A stretch of 34,894 nucleotides of DNA from an uncultured Rhodospirillales bacterium (GCA_902761715.1 CACWLK010000018.1:1-34894), one strand, 5' to 3'; positions 23,883 to 31,644 are shown, counted from the first letter of the stretch. Made by a program: numbers and translations. Notes: generated by a model from the letters alone, not told the origin.

Positions 23883-23886
23883 TATA

Positions 23887-24345
23887 ATGATTAAAGTTTT
23901 ATTTGTATGTTTAGGCAATATCTGCCGGTCGCCGATGGCGCAGTTTGTGTTTAAGCAAATGGTTGAGGAACGCGGTTTGTCTGACCAATTTGAAATTGAT
24001 TCTGCCGCAACTGAAAGTTACAACGAGATGTGCCACGCCGGTATTCATCATGGCACGCGCGAGATGCTAAAATCCATGCATGTGCCGTTTGAGGAGCATT
24101 ATTCCCGCCGCATTCGTCCGCGCGATTATGCTTATTATGACTATATTTTGGCGATGGACGATAGCAACATTGAGGACATTCAATCGCTCGTCGGTCCGGA
24201 TACGGAAAACAAAATCCATCGCTTGCTTGATTTTACAAATAATCCGCGTAATATCCGCGACCCTTGGTACACCGGAAACTTTGACGAGAGCTATTGGGAT
24301 ATTTACGAGGGCTGTCAGGCGTTTTTGAATTCACTTGATTTATAA
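23887..24345 (+). CDS. Low-molecular-weight protein tyrosine phosphatase
   Basis: The 152 residues start IKVLFVCLGNICRSPMAQF, carrying the CX5R(S/T) P-loop with catalytic cysteine at residue 8. The general-acid aspartate is in NIRDPWYTGNFDESYWDIYEG (DPW). It probably dephosphorylates tyrosine kinases or small-molecule phosphates. It marks the return to host-like composition and CGC/CGT arginine codons after the island. It converges with and overlaps the repair methyltransferase gene by 6 bases at their stop codons. Confidence 0.94.
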   Translation: MIKVLFVCLGNICRSPMAQFVFKQMVEERGLSDQFEIDSAATESYNEMCHAGIHHGTREMLKSMHVPFEEHYSRRIRPRDYAYYDYILAMDDSNIEDIQSLVGPDTENKIHRLLDFTNNPRNIRDPWYTGNFDESYWDIYEGCQAFLNSLDL

Positions 24346-24855
24346 GCCCGGTACAAAGCGCTTGCTTATACCTTCCAGTTTCAAAAGTTTGATTTTTTTG
24401 TTCAGCCCTGCGGCATATCCGGTCAAATTTCCATTAGCACCGACAACTCGATGGCAGGGGATAATCAGCGATATAGGGTTATGCCCGACAGCTCCGCCGA
24501 CCGCCCGTGCCGATATTCTTTTCATTCCACGTTGCATGGCAATCTTTTGAGCTATTTCGCCATAAGTCATGGTTTTTCCGAAAGGTATGGAAAGCATAAT
24601 CTCCCACACAGTTTTTCTGAATGATGTTGTATTCATTTTTAACGGTGGCGTAAAATCAGGCGCAACACCGCTAAAGTAAATATCTAGCCATTTGTCGGCA
24701 AGTTCAAAAATCGGCAGAGATTTTTCCCGAGCATTTTTATCAACTGTATCCGCAAAATATCTTTGCCCGTCAAACCATAGCCCAATCAGAGCTTCTCCGT
24801 CACTTGCAATTGTTATTCCACCTAATGGTGATTGGTAGTGATGTACAAAATCCAT
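24340..24855 (-). CDS. ogt: Methylated-DNA-[protein]-cysteine S-methyltransferase (Ogt/MGMT)
   Basis: This suicide repair protein removes O6-alkyl groups from guanine. The 171 residues include an N-terminal ribonuclease-like domain (FVHHYQSPLGGITIASDG), helix-turn-helix MTYGEIAQKIAMQRGMKRISARAVGGAVGHNP with the arginine finger, and the acceptor motif ISLIIPCHRVVGANGNLTGYA. The length is right for the stand-alone enzyme. It lies next to a Y-family polymerase, forming a small DNA-repair cluster, though no LexA box is seen in front of this gene. Confidence 0.95.
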   Translation of the reverse strand: MDFVHHYQSPLGGITIASDGEALIGLWFDGQRYFADTVDKNAREKSLPIFELADKWLDIYFSGVAPDFTPPLKMNTTSFRKTVWEIMLSIPFGKTMTYGEIAQKIAMQRGMKRISARAVGGAVGHNPISLIIPCHRVVGANGNLTGYAAGLNKKIKLLKLEGISKRFVPGL

Positions 24856-24910
24856 ATTTTACCTATACTCTTATTTTTATCAATAAAATTTCATCTTTGT
24901 TTATACCAAA

Positions 24911-26068
24911 TCATCCCCCAGTCTTGACGATCCCTTTGCCGAATTTGGCTTCCAGTTCGTCAACCAAGTGAGAGAGTTTATCGTCGTGTGGTTTAACTTC
25001 CTCAAACAGCGATTGTTGCACTTCGCCATAGGTCAAATGTGTCAGAGTTACGCCGGTGGATCGATAAATTAAATTTGGCCTATAAAGCGATTTTAAGAGC
25101 TTCTGAGACGTCATGCGCACTTCTTGATCACCGTTGGTCGGATTGGGAAATTTTGCCTCAATAGCGAGATATTTGAAGTCTTTTGTGCGGAGCATAACTT
25201 CCACCCCTTGGCAAAAGCCGTTCCACCGACGCAATTTCTGACAAGCTTCGTGAACATGCCGATTTAATTCATGTTCCAGATATTCTAAACTCTGCGTGAA
25301 GTCCTCAAAACTGCGCGTTACCTGTATGCTCTGCGGAGCAGTAGGTTCACTATTAACCAACGATGTTGCAATCCCGATTAATTCGTTTTTGAGGTTCAGA
25401 CCATTTATCCCGAAAGCTTTTCTGATCCAGGCGTTTTCTTTCTCCACGAAATCTTTAATCGTGAAAATCCCGCTGAACCCCATGTGCTCGCTGTTTTTGC
25501 GCCCGATACCGCTGACGTCCTCAATCGGCATGTCGCCGACAATATCCAAGATTTTATCAGGCGGAATAACAAATATCCCGTTGTTGCTCTTGGCCTTATC
25601 GCTCGCCAATTTTGCCAGCGTTTTAGAAGTTCCCAAGCCGATGGAAACGGGAATGCCGACTTTGTTCCACACCGTTTGGCGGATATTTTTGATAATGTCT
25701 GTATATGTTGAGTGGTAAACTTTGTTAAGCGAAGTCAAATCAACAAACGCCTCATCAACCGAAGTTACTTCAACATCTGGACTGAAAGTTTTAATCGTGT
25801 CCATCACTTCTTTAGAAATCTCGGTATAGCGGTGGTGGCGTGCCGGAATACAAATCGCGGTAGGAAAGTTCGGCTTAACCTGAAAATACGGCTGCCCCAT
25901 TTTAATCCCGAGTGCTTTGGCTTCTTTGGAGCGAGAAACGATAATGCCCTTACTGCTTGCGCCGGTCATCACGCACACCGGTTTTCCTTGCAAATCGGGA
26001 TTATCTTTCCGTTCGCAAGAAACGAAAAAGCAGTCACAATCAACCAATGCTATAACGTGCTGGCGCAT
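24911..26068 (-). CDS. Y-family DNA polymerase, UmuC-like
   Basis: This is a translesion polymerase. The 385 residues open HVIALVDCDCFFVSCERKDN, typical of UmuC rather than DinB, with SKEAKALGIKMGQPYFQVK, catalytic VEVTSVDEAFVDL (Asp/Glu), GLGTSKTLAKLASDKAK and an HhH region (DMPIEDVSGIGRKN). The little-finger domain follows (about 240-345), and a possible clamp-binding QQSLFEE sits near the C-terminus. It is slightly shorter than E. coli UmuC (about 420). No UmuD is adjacent. Transcription is probably SOS-controlled through the box at 26083-26097. Confidence 0.93.
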   Translation of the reverse strand: MRQHVIALVDCDCFFVSCERKDNPDLQGKPVCVMTGASSKGIIVSRSKEAKALGIKMGQPYFQVKPNFPTAICIPARHHRYTEISKEVMDTIKTFSPDVEVTSVDEAFVDLTSLNKVYHSTYTDIIKNIRQTVWNKVGIPVSIGLGTSKTLAKLASDKAKSNNGIFVIPPDKILDIVGDMPIEDVSGIGRKNSEHMGFSGIFTIKDFVEKENAWIRKAFGINGLNLKNELIGIATSLVNSEPTAPQSIQVTRSFEDFTQSLEYLEHELNRHVHEACQKLRRWNGFCQGVEVMLRTKDFKYLAIEAKFPNPTNGDQEVRMTSQKLLKSLYRPNLIYRSTGVTLTHLTYGEVQQSLFEEVKPHDDKLSHLVDELEAKFGKGIVKTGG

Positions 26069-26082
26069 TTTACCTCTTTAAT

Positions 26083-26097
26083 GTTCTATTTCTGTTC
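26083..26097 (-). promoter_or_regulatory. LexA (SOS) box of the alphaproteobacterial type
   Basis: On the plus strand this reads GTTC, seven bases (TATTTCT), GTTC; on the coding (minus) strand GAAC-N7-GAAC. This is exactly the direct-repeat operator used by LexA in Alphaproteobacteria. It lies 15-29 bases upstream of the UmuC-like start codon. Confidence 0.85.
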
Positions 26098-26321
26098 TAT
26101 TATTAACACAGAAATTATGAGAGTCAATAAGATCGCAATGATTTTACCATATTTCTCCGTGTAGTCCGATTTAACAGGACTTTGTGGAGCAAATATAACA
26201 TTGAAAAAATTGCCGAGTTGATTTAAGCAATAAAATAACAACTTATGATTTTTGATATAATCACATTAACCTAACTTTTAACATTTTGTAATTATATACG
26301 AAATAGAAAATGGAGATTAAA

Positions 26322-26930
26322 ATGATAAAGTTTATCAAATTTTACGCCTTGGAGATTTATACGGTTATATCAATGCTCTCTCTCGTTATTGCCGGGATCG
26401 CCGGCGATTTGTCTGTCATTCAAAAATTTGTGTTGGTTTATATATTCTTGTTTGTTTTACACGAATGGGAAGAAATGAAATATCCGGGCGGATTTGCCGA
26501 TATGATAGCCAAAATGATTAAAGTAAATATAGATGAGAAGATGAAACGTCAAAGTCGTATTCCGACAAGCATTTTGCTTCTTACTTTTACTTTGACACCA
26601 TTAGTTTTACCTCAATACCCGATAACGATTTTACCGCTTGCTTTCTTAGGTTTGTTTGAGGGAGTGGTGCATATTTTTGCAATTCGTTTATTCAGGTGTC
26701 CGAAATTTTATTCTCCGGGACTTGTAACTGCAGAAATTCAAGCAGTTGTTACAATTGTTTTATTTAGCTATTTAATCAAAAATCATATTTTATCAGGCAT
26801 TGATTATTTAATTGGTGCATTGATTATGTGTGCGTGTTTTGTGTTGATGCAAAAAACAATAACCCAAATGGTTGGAATTAAATACAGCGATTTGCCAAAG
26901 ATGCTCAAAAAACAATTGGCAAAGAAATAA
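26322..26930 (+). CDS. HXXEE-domain membrane protein
   Basis: The 202-residue hydrophobic protein has about five membrane spans. The name-giving motif occurs in LHEWEEMKYPGGF (His-x-x-Glu-Glu, about residue 49), and a second acidic/histidine patch appears in FEGVVHIFAIRL. The HXXEE family is predicted to be a membrane metal-dependent enzyme, but its function is unknown. ATG 26322 is chosen over 26310 because GGAG (26312-26315) lies six bases before it. The gene seems monocistronic, with 240 bases of upstream AT-rich sequence in which no firm -35 was found. Confidence 0.82.
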   Translation: MIKFIKFYALEIYTVISMLSLVIAGIAGDLSVIQKFVLVYIFLFVLHEWEEMKYPGGFADMIAKMIKVNIDEKMKRQSRIPTSILLLTFTLTPLVLPQYPITILPLAFLGLFEGVVHIFAIRLFRCPKFYSPGLVTAEIQAVVTIVLFSYLIKNHILSGIDYLIGALIMCACFVLMQKTITQMVGIKYSDLPKMLKKQLAKK

Positions 26931-26999
26931 CGATTTTTAACAAAATAAATATAAACTTTATAGAATTACTTCAAATACACACATATATAGGAAAACACA

Positions 27000-28181
27000 A
27001 TGGCAACACTACAAACAAAAGTTCTGGGTATAGACTTTGAAAATCCGTTTCTTTTAGCTTCAGCTCCTCCGACCGCCAAGATTGAGAGCATTGACAAAGC
27101 TTTTTCGTTAGGGTGGGGCGGTGCCGTATTCAAGACCATTACCCCCGATAATCTCGAAATGATTGAAGCCTCACAACGCTATGCAACGTGGAAGCAGGGC
27201 AATAAAGTCTGTGGTTTTGAAAATATAGAATTACTCAGTCATTTGACCGTGCAACAATGGCTTGACGGCATTAAATTTTTGCGCCAAAAACACCCGACCA
27301 AAGTGCAAATTGCCAGCATTATGGCACCTGTAGTCAAAGAAGAATGGCAGAATTTGGTTAAAACTTTTAATAACTCGGCAATAGATGCCTTTGAACTCAA
27401 CTTTTCCTGCCCGCATGGAATGCCCGAAAAGGGTATCGGTATGGCGATCGGTACCCACCCCGAGGTTTCTGCCACGATTACCCGTTGGGTAATGGAGGTG
27501 GCAGAAAAACCCGTATTTGTAAAACTATCACCCAATGTCAGCAATATTGTCGAGATTGCCAAGGCTGTCGAAGATGCCGGTGCAGATGGTTTGGCTGCCA
27601 TAAATACCGTGCAGTCTCTGATGGGAGTAGATTTGGATACATTTGAGCCCATGCCCAATGTAAATGGCAAAACAACTTTCGGCGGATATTCCGGCATGGC
27701 CGTAAAACCCATCGGATTGCGTTGTGTTGCTCAAATTCGCCAACATAGCAATTTGCCGATTTTGGGTATCGGTGGCATTTCAAATTGGCATGATGCCGCC
27801 GAGTACATCACTCTCGGAGCAGATGTTGTTCAGGTTTGTACAGAAGTTATGGTCAACGGCTATGGCATTATCAATGCAATGAAAAAAGGGTTATTACAAT
27901 ATTTGGAGGCTAAAGGCTTTAACTCTCCATCTGATTTAAAAAATCGCGCAATAAAAAATTTATCAGCGCACGAAACCCTGCCGAAATCGACACAAGCCTA
28001 CCCGCACATTGATGACAACATATGTGTCAAATGCGGCAAATGTATCACAATTTGTGATGAATCCGAACATAGTGCTTTGAGCTTTGATAATGGAGCCATC
28101 AACGTTGAGCGCAACAGTTGCGTAGGTTGTTCTCTTTGCTCACACATTTGCCCCCAAAACGCCATAAAAATGCGTATATGA
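27000..28181 (+). CDS. preA: Dihydropyrimidine dehydrogenase subunit PreA-like, Fe-S flavoprotein
   Basis: PreA is the FMN and Fe-S subunit that, with PreT, reduces uracil and thymine using NADH. The 393 residues form a TIM barrel related to dihydroorotate dehydrogenase (NPFLLASAPPTA, WGGAVFKT, AFELNFSCPHGM, VFVKLSPNVSNI, GADGLAAINTV, ILGIGGISNW, GADVVQVCTEVM). A C-terminal two-cluster ferredoxin domain follows (CVKCGKCITICDES, CVGCSLCSHICP). This matches PreA in length and order. The partner preT is not in the window, so either it is elsewhere or the protein uses a different electron donor. Confidence 0.9.
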   Translation: MATLQTKVLGIDFENPFLLASAPPTAKIESIDKAFSLGWGGAVFKTITPDNLEMIEASQRYATWKQGNKVCGFENIELLSHLTVQQWLDGIKFLRQKHPTKVQIASIMAPVVKEEWQNLVKTFNNSAIDAFELNFSCPHGMPEKGIGMAIGTHPEVSATITRWVMEVAEKPVFVKLSPNVSNIVEIAKAVEDAGADGLAAINTVQSLMGVDLDTFEPMPNVNGKTTFGGYSGMAVKPIGLRCVAQIRQHSNLPILGIGGISNWHDAAEYITLGADVVQVCTEVMVNGYGIINAMKKGLLQYLEAKGFNSPSDLKNRAIKNLSAHETLPKSTQAYPHIDDNICVKCGKCITICDESEHSALSFDNGAINVERNSCVGCSLCSHICPQNAIKMRI

Positions 28182-28333
28182 CATAAACAATCGAGCAATC
28201 TTGCCCTCTCAAGATTTTGTTTGCAGTTTTGAAATTTTTTATCTAATATCGCCCTCGATAATCAAACTATGGAGATATAATTATAAATTGATTCTTTTAT
28301 ATTGCTCTCAAACAATCATTTTAGGACACAAAA

Positions 28334-28972
28334 ATGCAGTATTTTTTTCAAAATCATCAGTCGTCGGATTTAATCGTATTTTTTGCCGGCTGGGGCTGTG
28401 ATGAAAACCAGTTTGTCAACTTACACGACCACAAAGATATTTTGATTTTATATGATTATCAGGATTTGAGCCTTAATTTTGATTTTACCCGCTATGCCAA
28501 CATTTATGTCATTGCCTATTCTGCCGGCGTATTTGTTGCCTCAGTCATGGCAGACAAACTCCCTAATTTATGCCGTAAAGTTGCGGTTTGCGGCAATCCT
28601 TATTTGTTTGACGAAACATTGGGTATTTCTCAAGCAACAGTTCAAGTTTTTAAAGGCATAACCTTAGACAATTATCTCGAATTTCGCCGCCGTTATATGG
28701 TGTTTGACGACGATGAATATGAACGCTACAACCAACTGCAGTCCTTGCGTACGTTCGAAAGTTGTGCCAACGAGCTTACCGCCTTGCAAAAAATGTATAA
28801 TGAGAGCAGGGCGTTGATTAATCCATCATTTGATAAAGCTATTGTTGCCGAAAACGACTTAATCTTCAACCTTCCGGCACAACAGGAATTTTATCAAACA
28901 AAATTGCAAATTATCAAAAACGCCAAGCACCACATTTTCTTCCGATTTAAGAGTTTTGCTGATTTACTATAA
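28334..28972 (+). CDS. bioG: BioG-like pimeloyl-ACP methyl ester esterase (DUF452)
   Basis: BioG removes the methyl ester of pimeloyl-ACP at the start of biotin synthesis. The 212 residues form a small alpha/beta hydrolase: oxyanion-type FFAGWGCDENQF, nucleophile elbow IAYSAGVFVAS (Ser about residue 58 in an YSxG context), and a late histidine in KNAKHHIFFRF near the C-terminus. The wording of these motifs is characteristic of BioG/DUF452. No other biotin genes are nearby, so the pathway role is inferred. An AGGA ribosome site lies about eight bases upstream of ATG 28334. Confidence 0.82.
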   Translation: MQYFFQNHQSSDLIVFFAGWGCDENQFVNLHDHKDILILYDYQDLSLNFDFTRYANIYVIAYSAGVFVASVMADKLPNLCRKVAVCGNPYLFDETLGISQATVQVFKGITLDNYLEFRRRYMVFDDDEYERYNQLQSLRTFESCANELTALQKMYNESRALINPSFDKAIVAENDLIFNLPAQQEFYQTKLQIIKNAKHHIFFRFKSFADLL

Positions 28973-29012
28973 TGCATTGTGGTATTTTGACTTTTTTCTA
29001 ACCATCTTTTTC

Positions 29013-29042
29013 TTGACATTAAAGGTGAGTTAACTTTATACT
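29013..29042 (+). promoter_or_regulatory. Strong promoter with AGTTAACT palindrome in the spacer
   Basis: TTGACA (29013-29018), an 18-base spacer, TATACT (29037-29042). The spacer contains the palindrome AGTTAACT, which is also the core of the MerR-type operator at 30878-30895. It drives the gene at 29098 and might be under the same regulator. Confidence 0.65.
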
Positions 29043-29097
29043 TGCACAAAATTTATCATTCTGTACAATCATTATCAACAATCTAATATTATTAATT

Positions 29098-29757
29098 ATG
29101 AACAAACTACAACAATTTTTTCAAAAGTGGTTTGGTTGGATTAACAGGCCTAACAACAATCCGACCTCAAAAACAGCGCAACAGCCCAACAAAAACTCTC
29201 GTAAAAAAGCCGCTAAAGTTGACGGAAGGTATACAATTTGGATAGTAGAGCATACTGATAAGGTTTGCCCGGGGCTTCCATTTCGTAGTGTTGCTCCCTA
29301 TATCCATCATTTTCAGAAAGCTCTGGTGATGGTCAATACCTATGGTAACTTGAGCAGTGTTTATTGTGATGAATTAGTGAAAATATTTGAGGACGATTTT
29401 CCGTTAGAGATTGAGCAAGCTATCATCAATTTAGAAGGAAGCAATCTCATTTATTATCTGACCAACGCCGGTCATACCTGGTCAACAAAGGCTTGTGCTC
29501 TTATGCAAAAGAAACACCCTTTGCCGTACGAACACAACATTGAGGGCAAATTACCTCCCAAAGAGGCACTGATTTTTCTGGCAGACAAAAAAAGAGTTTA
29601 CTGGTACGATATCATGAACAAAATCAATGATGGACTTCTTTATCATTTTCGTGATAAAGGGTATGTCGTCAGATATGGCGGTGATTACTGGGAAATTACC
29701 GATCCGGGTAGACAACAAGCTGGCCTCTACCGCCAAGCACAATCCGCCGCCACATAG
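29098..29757 (+). CDS. Hypothetical protein, unrecognised
   Basis: The 219 residues match no family I know. They begin with a short helix (MNKLQQFFQKWFGWINR), then a basic Asn/Lys/Ser-rich linker (about 18-42), then a compact globular part starting YTIWIVEHTD. Its last 60 residues (YWYDIMNKINDGLLYHFRDK...YGGDYWEIT) look like a winged-helix-type segment. No signal peptide or membrane span is seen. A strong promoter and a terminator bracket it as a monocistronic unit. No Shine-Dalgarno sequence precedes ATG 29098. Confidence 0.7.
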   Translation: MNKLQQFFQKWFGWINRPNNNPTSKTAQQPNKNSRKKAAKVDGRYTIWIVEHTDKVCPGLPFRSVAPYIHHFQKALVMVNTYGNLSSVYCDELVKIFEDDFPLEIEQAIINLEGSNLIYYLTNAGHTWSTKACALMQKKHPLPYEHNIEGKLPPKEALIFLADKKRVYWYDIMNKINDGLLYHFRDKGYVVRYGGDYWEITDPGRQQAGLYRQAQSAAT

Positions 29758-29770
29758 GCTGCTACTAAAC

Positions 29771-29805
29771 AAAAAAATCGCCTCCTTCAGGAGACGATTT
29801 TTTTT
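29771..29805. terminator. Bidirectional terminator between convergent genes
   Basis: AAAAAATCG-C-CTCC pairs with GGAG-A-CGATTTTTT around TTCA, with an A run and a T run on either side. It separates the 29098 gene from the convergent 29822 gene. Confidence 0.88.
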
Positions 29806-29821
29806 ACATACAGACAGCAAC

Positions 29822-30280
29822 TCAATTCTCCAAAATATTGGAAAAAGCCGAGCAGCCGATTTTGTCTTTGAAGAAATCCGCCGTGCACTTGAGCATTTTG
29901 TAATAGCGCTTGGTGCTTTCTTTGACGGCAGGGGAGTCAATGTTTTTTCCGACCTCGATCAGGTTAGGGTTTAGTGACTCAAAGACCATTTCGACAATGT
30001 CCATTTCTGCGGCGAGCTGAATTTCAAAATCTTCTTTAATTTCGAGCATCATCTTCAGCACGCTTGCATAGCTTGCAGCCGTGGTCCTTTTTCCGGCCAA
30101 AGGGCTTCCTTCCATGTTAGGAGTTTCACACCACATGCACCATTCGGTCGTGATAAAATAGGCCAACATCATGTCTTCAGTAGTAGCACTGATGGTGTGC
30201 AATCTCACTGCGGTCAGCAGGTTCAGAGTATCAATATAACTTGAACGCGCCTCCTCCAACATTAAACTAGTCTGTGTCAT
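29822..30280 (-). CDS. Hypothetical helical protein, unrecognised
   Basis: The 152-residue protein is predicted mostly helical, with no membrane segment and no family I recognise. A notable cluster is TTEWCMWCETPNMEG (about residues 44-58), with two cysteines in a WCMWC setting. The N-terminal half is amphipathic (LEEARSSYIDTLNLLTAVRL). It has no clear Shine-Dalgarno sequence at its start. Coding status is supported by a long uninterrupted frame with codon use like neighbouring genes. Confidence 0.6.
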   Translation of the reverse strand: MTQTSLMLEEARSSYIDTLNLLTAVRLHTISATTEDMMLAYFITTEWCMWCETPNMEGSPLAGKRTTAASYASVLKMMLEIKEDFEIQLAAEMDIVEMVFESLNPNLIEVGKNIDSPAVKESTKRYYKMLKCTADFFKDKIGCSAFSNILEN

Positions 30281-30354
30281 AAATTTTGTGAATAAGGATT
30301 AATAATTTCAAACTTTCAACAGTGTAGATAAAAACTGTCGAAAAGTCAACATTT

Positions 30355-30846
30355 TTAATCCTTAAGCGGTTTTAGTTTAACCTTATCGGCAATAATTTTT
30401 TTGATTTCTTTTGCATCTTTATCTGAAATTATCCCGTACATCGGCACCGAAAATGCCCCGAATTCACAATTATGACGTTGCAAAAAGTTATATTTATAAT
30501 TTATTCCTTTTTTGGCGACCAAAGAGATAATTTTATATTTTTTCCACCCGCAGCGCACGATTTTTTCTTCTGCATACTCCACATCTTTCCACGCCAAAGG
30601 CTGACAGTGGTCGATTTTGATTGTCTTGTCATCAATCAAAGCCATTCTGTGTCTAAAGGCATATTTGTAAGTCCACATCGCGATAGAAAAAGCCAAAACC
30701 CCGATCAAAACCCACGACTGCCACCAGTAGAACAGGCAAGGGCACTTAAACAGGGCATATCCGAAAATTATGGTCATTACTGCGTTAAAAACCAACCAGA
30801 CATTAATCGGGTTAAATTGGTAATAAAAAGATTTTGCTTCTTTCAT
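30355..30846 (-). CDS. Two-span membrane protein with PH-like C-terminal domain
   Basis: The 163 residues contain two adjacent membrane spans (about 14-32 and 41-60: VWLVFNAVMTIIFGYALF, WVLIGVLAFSIAMW), then a soluble domain with ALIDDKTIKID and LAWKDVEYAEEKIVR. That pattern is like bacterial PH-domain proteins of the STM3941 type. Function unknown. The start ATG 30846 has a perfect AGGAGG ribosome site six bases upstream. A longer open frame to 30915 is rejected because it runs through the promoter at 30869-30899, whose operator suggests MerR-family control. Confidence 0.7.
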   Translation of the reverse strand: MKEAKSFYYQFNPINVWLVFNAVMTIIFGYALFKCPCLFYWWQSWVLIGVLAFSIAMWTYKYAFRHRMALIDDKTIKIDHCQPLAWKDVEYAEEKIVRCGWKKYKIISLVAKKGINYKYNFLQRHNCEFGAFSVPMYGIISDKDAKEIKKIIADKVKLKPLKD

Positions 30847-30868
30847 GTTTTTCCTCCTTGTTTCCTTT

Positions 30869-30899
30869 AGTGTAATCCTTGGAGTTAACTCTAAGTCAA
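30869..30899 (-). promoter_or_regulatory. MerR-type promoter with 19-base spacer and palindromic operator
   Basis: On the minus strand TTGACT (plus 30894-30899), a 19-base spacer, then TACACT (plus 30869-30874). The spacer carries the palindrome GAGTTAACTC (30882-30891), extended to CTTxGAGTTAACTCxAAG (30878-30895). A 19-base spacer with a central dyad is the hallmark of promoters activated by MerR-family proteins by DNA distortion. A MerR gene lies 360 bases away. Confidence 0.8.
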
Positions 30900-30921
30900 G
30901 ATTTTTTTTAACCATTTAAGG

Positions 30922-30949
30922 TTGACAGAAAAGATTTTTGGTGTATAAC
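30922..30949 (+). promoter_or_regulatory. Sigma70 promoter for the small basic protein gene
   Basis: TTGACA (30922-30927), 16 bases, TATAAC (30944-30949). Transcription would start about 48 bases before ATG 31004. Confidence 0.65.
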
Positions 30950-31003
30950 AGCGACACTTTACGTGATTTTTAACATAATTATTAACCAATTTAATTTATC
31001 TCT

Positions 31004-31138
31004 ATGGCAAAAAAACAAAAACCCGGCCGTGAAGACAAAAAATCCAAAGCCACGACTAAGAAGAGAAAGGAACAGACTGAGTATCAACGCACCCGCGATG
31101 AAGAAAAATCCCGCACCAGGCGTAAACACCAACGTTAG
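31004..31138 (+). CDS. Small highly basic protein, 44 residues
   Basis: The short frame encodes MAKKQKPGREDKKSK and continues with Lys/Arg/Glu/Gln only up to a C-terminal RRKHQR. Roughly half of its residues are charged, and there are no hydrophobic segments. It is likely intrinsically disordered or nucleic-acid binding, but no family is recognised. Support for its reality: a near-consensus promoter 55 bases upstream and a strong terminator 30 bases downstream, so a dedicated transcript of about 240 bases exists around it. No Shine-Dalgarno sequence is visible before ATG 31004. The transcript might alternatively act as a small RNA. Confidence 0.55.
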   Translation: MAKKQKPGREDKKSKATTKKRKEQTEYQRTRDEEKSRTRRKHQR

Positions 31139-31167
31139 ATACCAAGCCATACCCTAGAGGTACACAA

Positions 31168-31208
31168 AAGAACAGCTCTGAACCCCGTGGTTCAAAGCTG
31201 TTTTTTTT
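31168..31208. terminator. Strong bidirectional terminator
   Basis: AACAGCT-C-TGAACC (31171-31184) pairs with GGTTCA-A-AGCTGTT around CCGT, followed by eight T; on the other strand an A/T-rich run follows. It separates the small gene from the convergent merR gene and overlaps the merR stop codon. Confidence 0.9.
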
Positions 31209-31611
31209 ATTTTTTGCAGCGTTCTTCTTGCAACACTTTTTCTAATGATCCGACTTTTACCGCTCGCTTATAAAGCCCGATTTTATATTCTATTCTGTTT
31301 TTATTTTTTTCGAGCTGTGCAATTTTTTTATCAATATCGAGTTTATGTTGTTCAAACATTTTCAGCCTTTTTTCAAGGGTTTTATCACCTTCCGCAGACC
31401 AGTCGATATATTGTTTAATCCCCTTAAGCGGCATTCCGGTGTCTTTCAAACACTCAATAATTGACAGCCAGTTCAAATCTTCATCAGAAAAAACTCTCAC
31501 TCCCGAGCTGCTTTTTTTTATAAACGGCAACAATCCCGATTTTTCATAAAAACGCAATGTATGCGTTGTTAGCCCTGTCTTTTTTGCAACTTGACCGATT
31601 GAATACCCCAT
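31207..31611 (-). CDS. MerR-family transcriptional regulator
   Basis: From ATG 31611 it has 134 residues. The winged-helix DNA-binding domain is plain: YSIGQVAKKTGLTTHTLRFYEKSGLLPF, then SSSGVRVFSDEDLNWLSIIECLKDTGMPLKGIKQYIDW. A coiled-coil dimerisation helix follows (about 85-120, KMFEQHKLDIDKKIAQLEKN). Only one late cysteine (near residue 131) is present, which does not give a metal-binding pattern; it is more like the aldehyde/redox-linked NmlR/AdhR branch. The start at 31611 has GGGAGA upstream; the frame extends to 31644 but lacks a site. Divergent from the hydrolase at 31731, so it probably controls it. Confidence 0.92.
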   Translation of the reverse strand: MGYSIGQVAKKTGLTTHTLRFYEKSGLLPFIKKSSSGVRVFSDEDLNWLSIIECLKDTGMPLKGIKQYIDWSAEGDKTLEKRLKMFEQHKLDIDKKIAQLEKNKNRIEYKIGLYKRAVKVGSLEKVLQEERCKK

Positions 31612-31644
31612 ATTTTTTCTCCCTTTACACATGCTAAAACACAA

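Larger units (their letters stand above)
18134..23886. mobile_element. AT-rich genomic island carrying a restriction-modification system, next to the CAU tRNA
   Basis: Starting just past the tRNA, base composition becomes clearly more AT-rich, and arginine is mostly AGA instead of the CGT/CGC used by neighbouring housekeeping genes. It returns to host style at 23887, four bases after the last island gene. Content: a promoter, two cytosine methyltransferases, a restriction endonuclease and a GHKL ATPase, all on the plus strand. I see no integrase, transposase or second tRNA 3'-end repeat at the right border, so the transfer mechanism is unknown. The boundaries are judged by eye. Confidence 0.65.

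Noticed and set aside
18134..23886. Phage or integrative element with integrase at the tRNA
   Set aside because: No integrase, transposase or phage gene was found, and no tRNA 3'-end repeat at the right edge.
26233..26261. Promoter for the HXXEE gene based on TATAAT at 26256
   Set aside because: The -10 is perfect but no acceptable -35 lies at 16-18 bases, and the distance to the start is over 60 bases; left out as unsupported.
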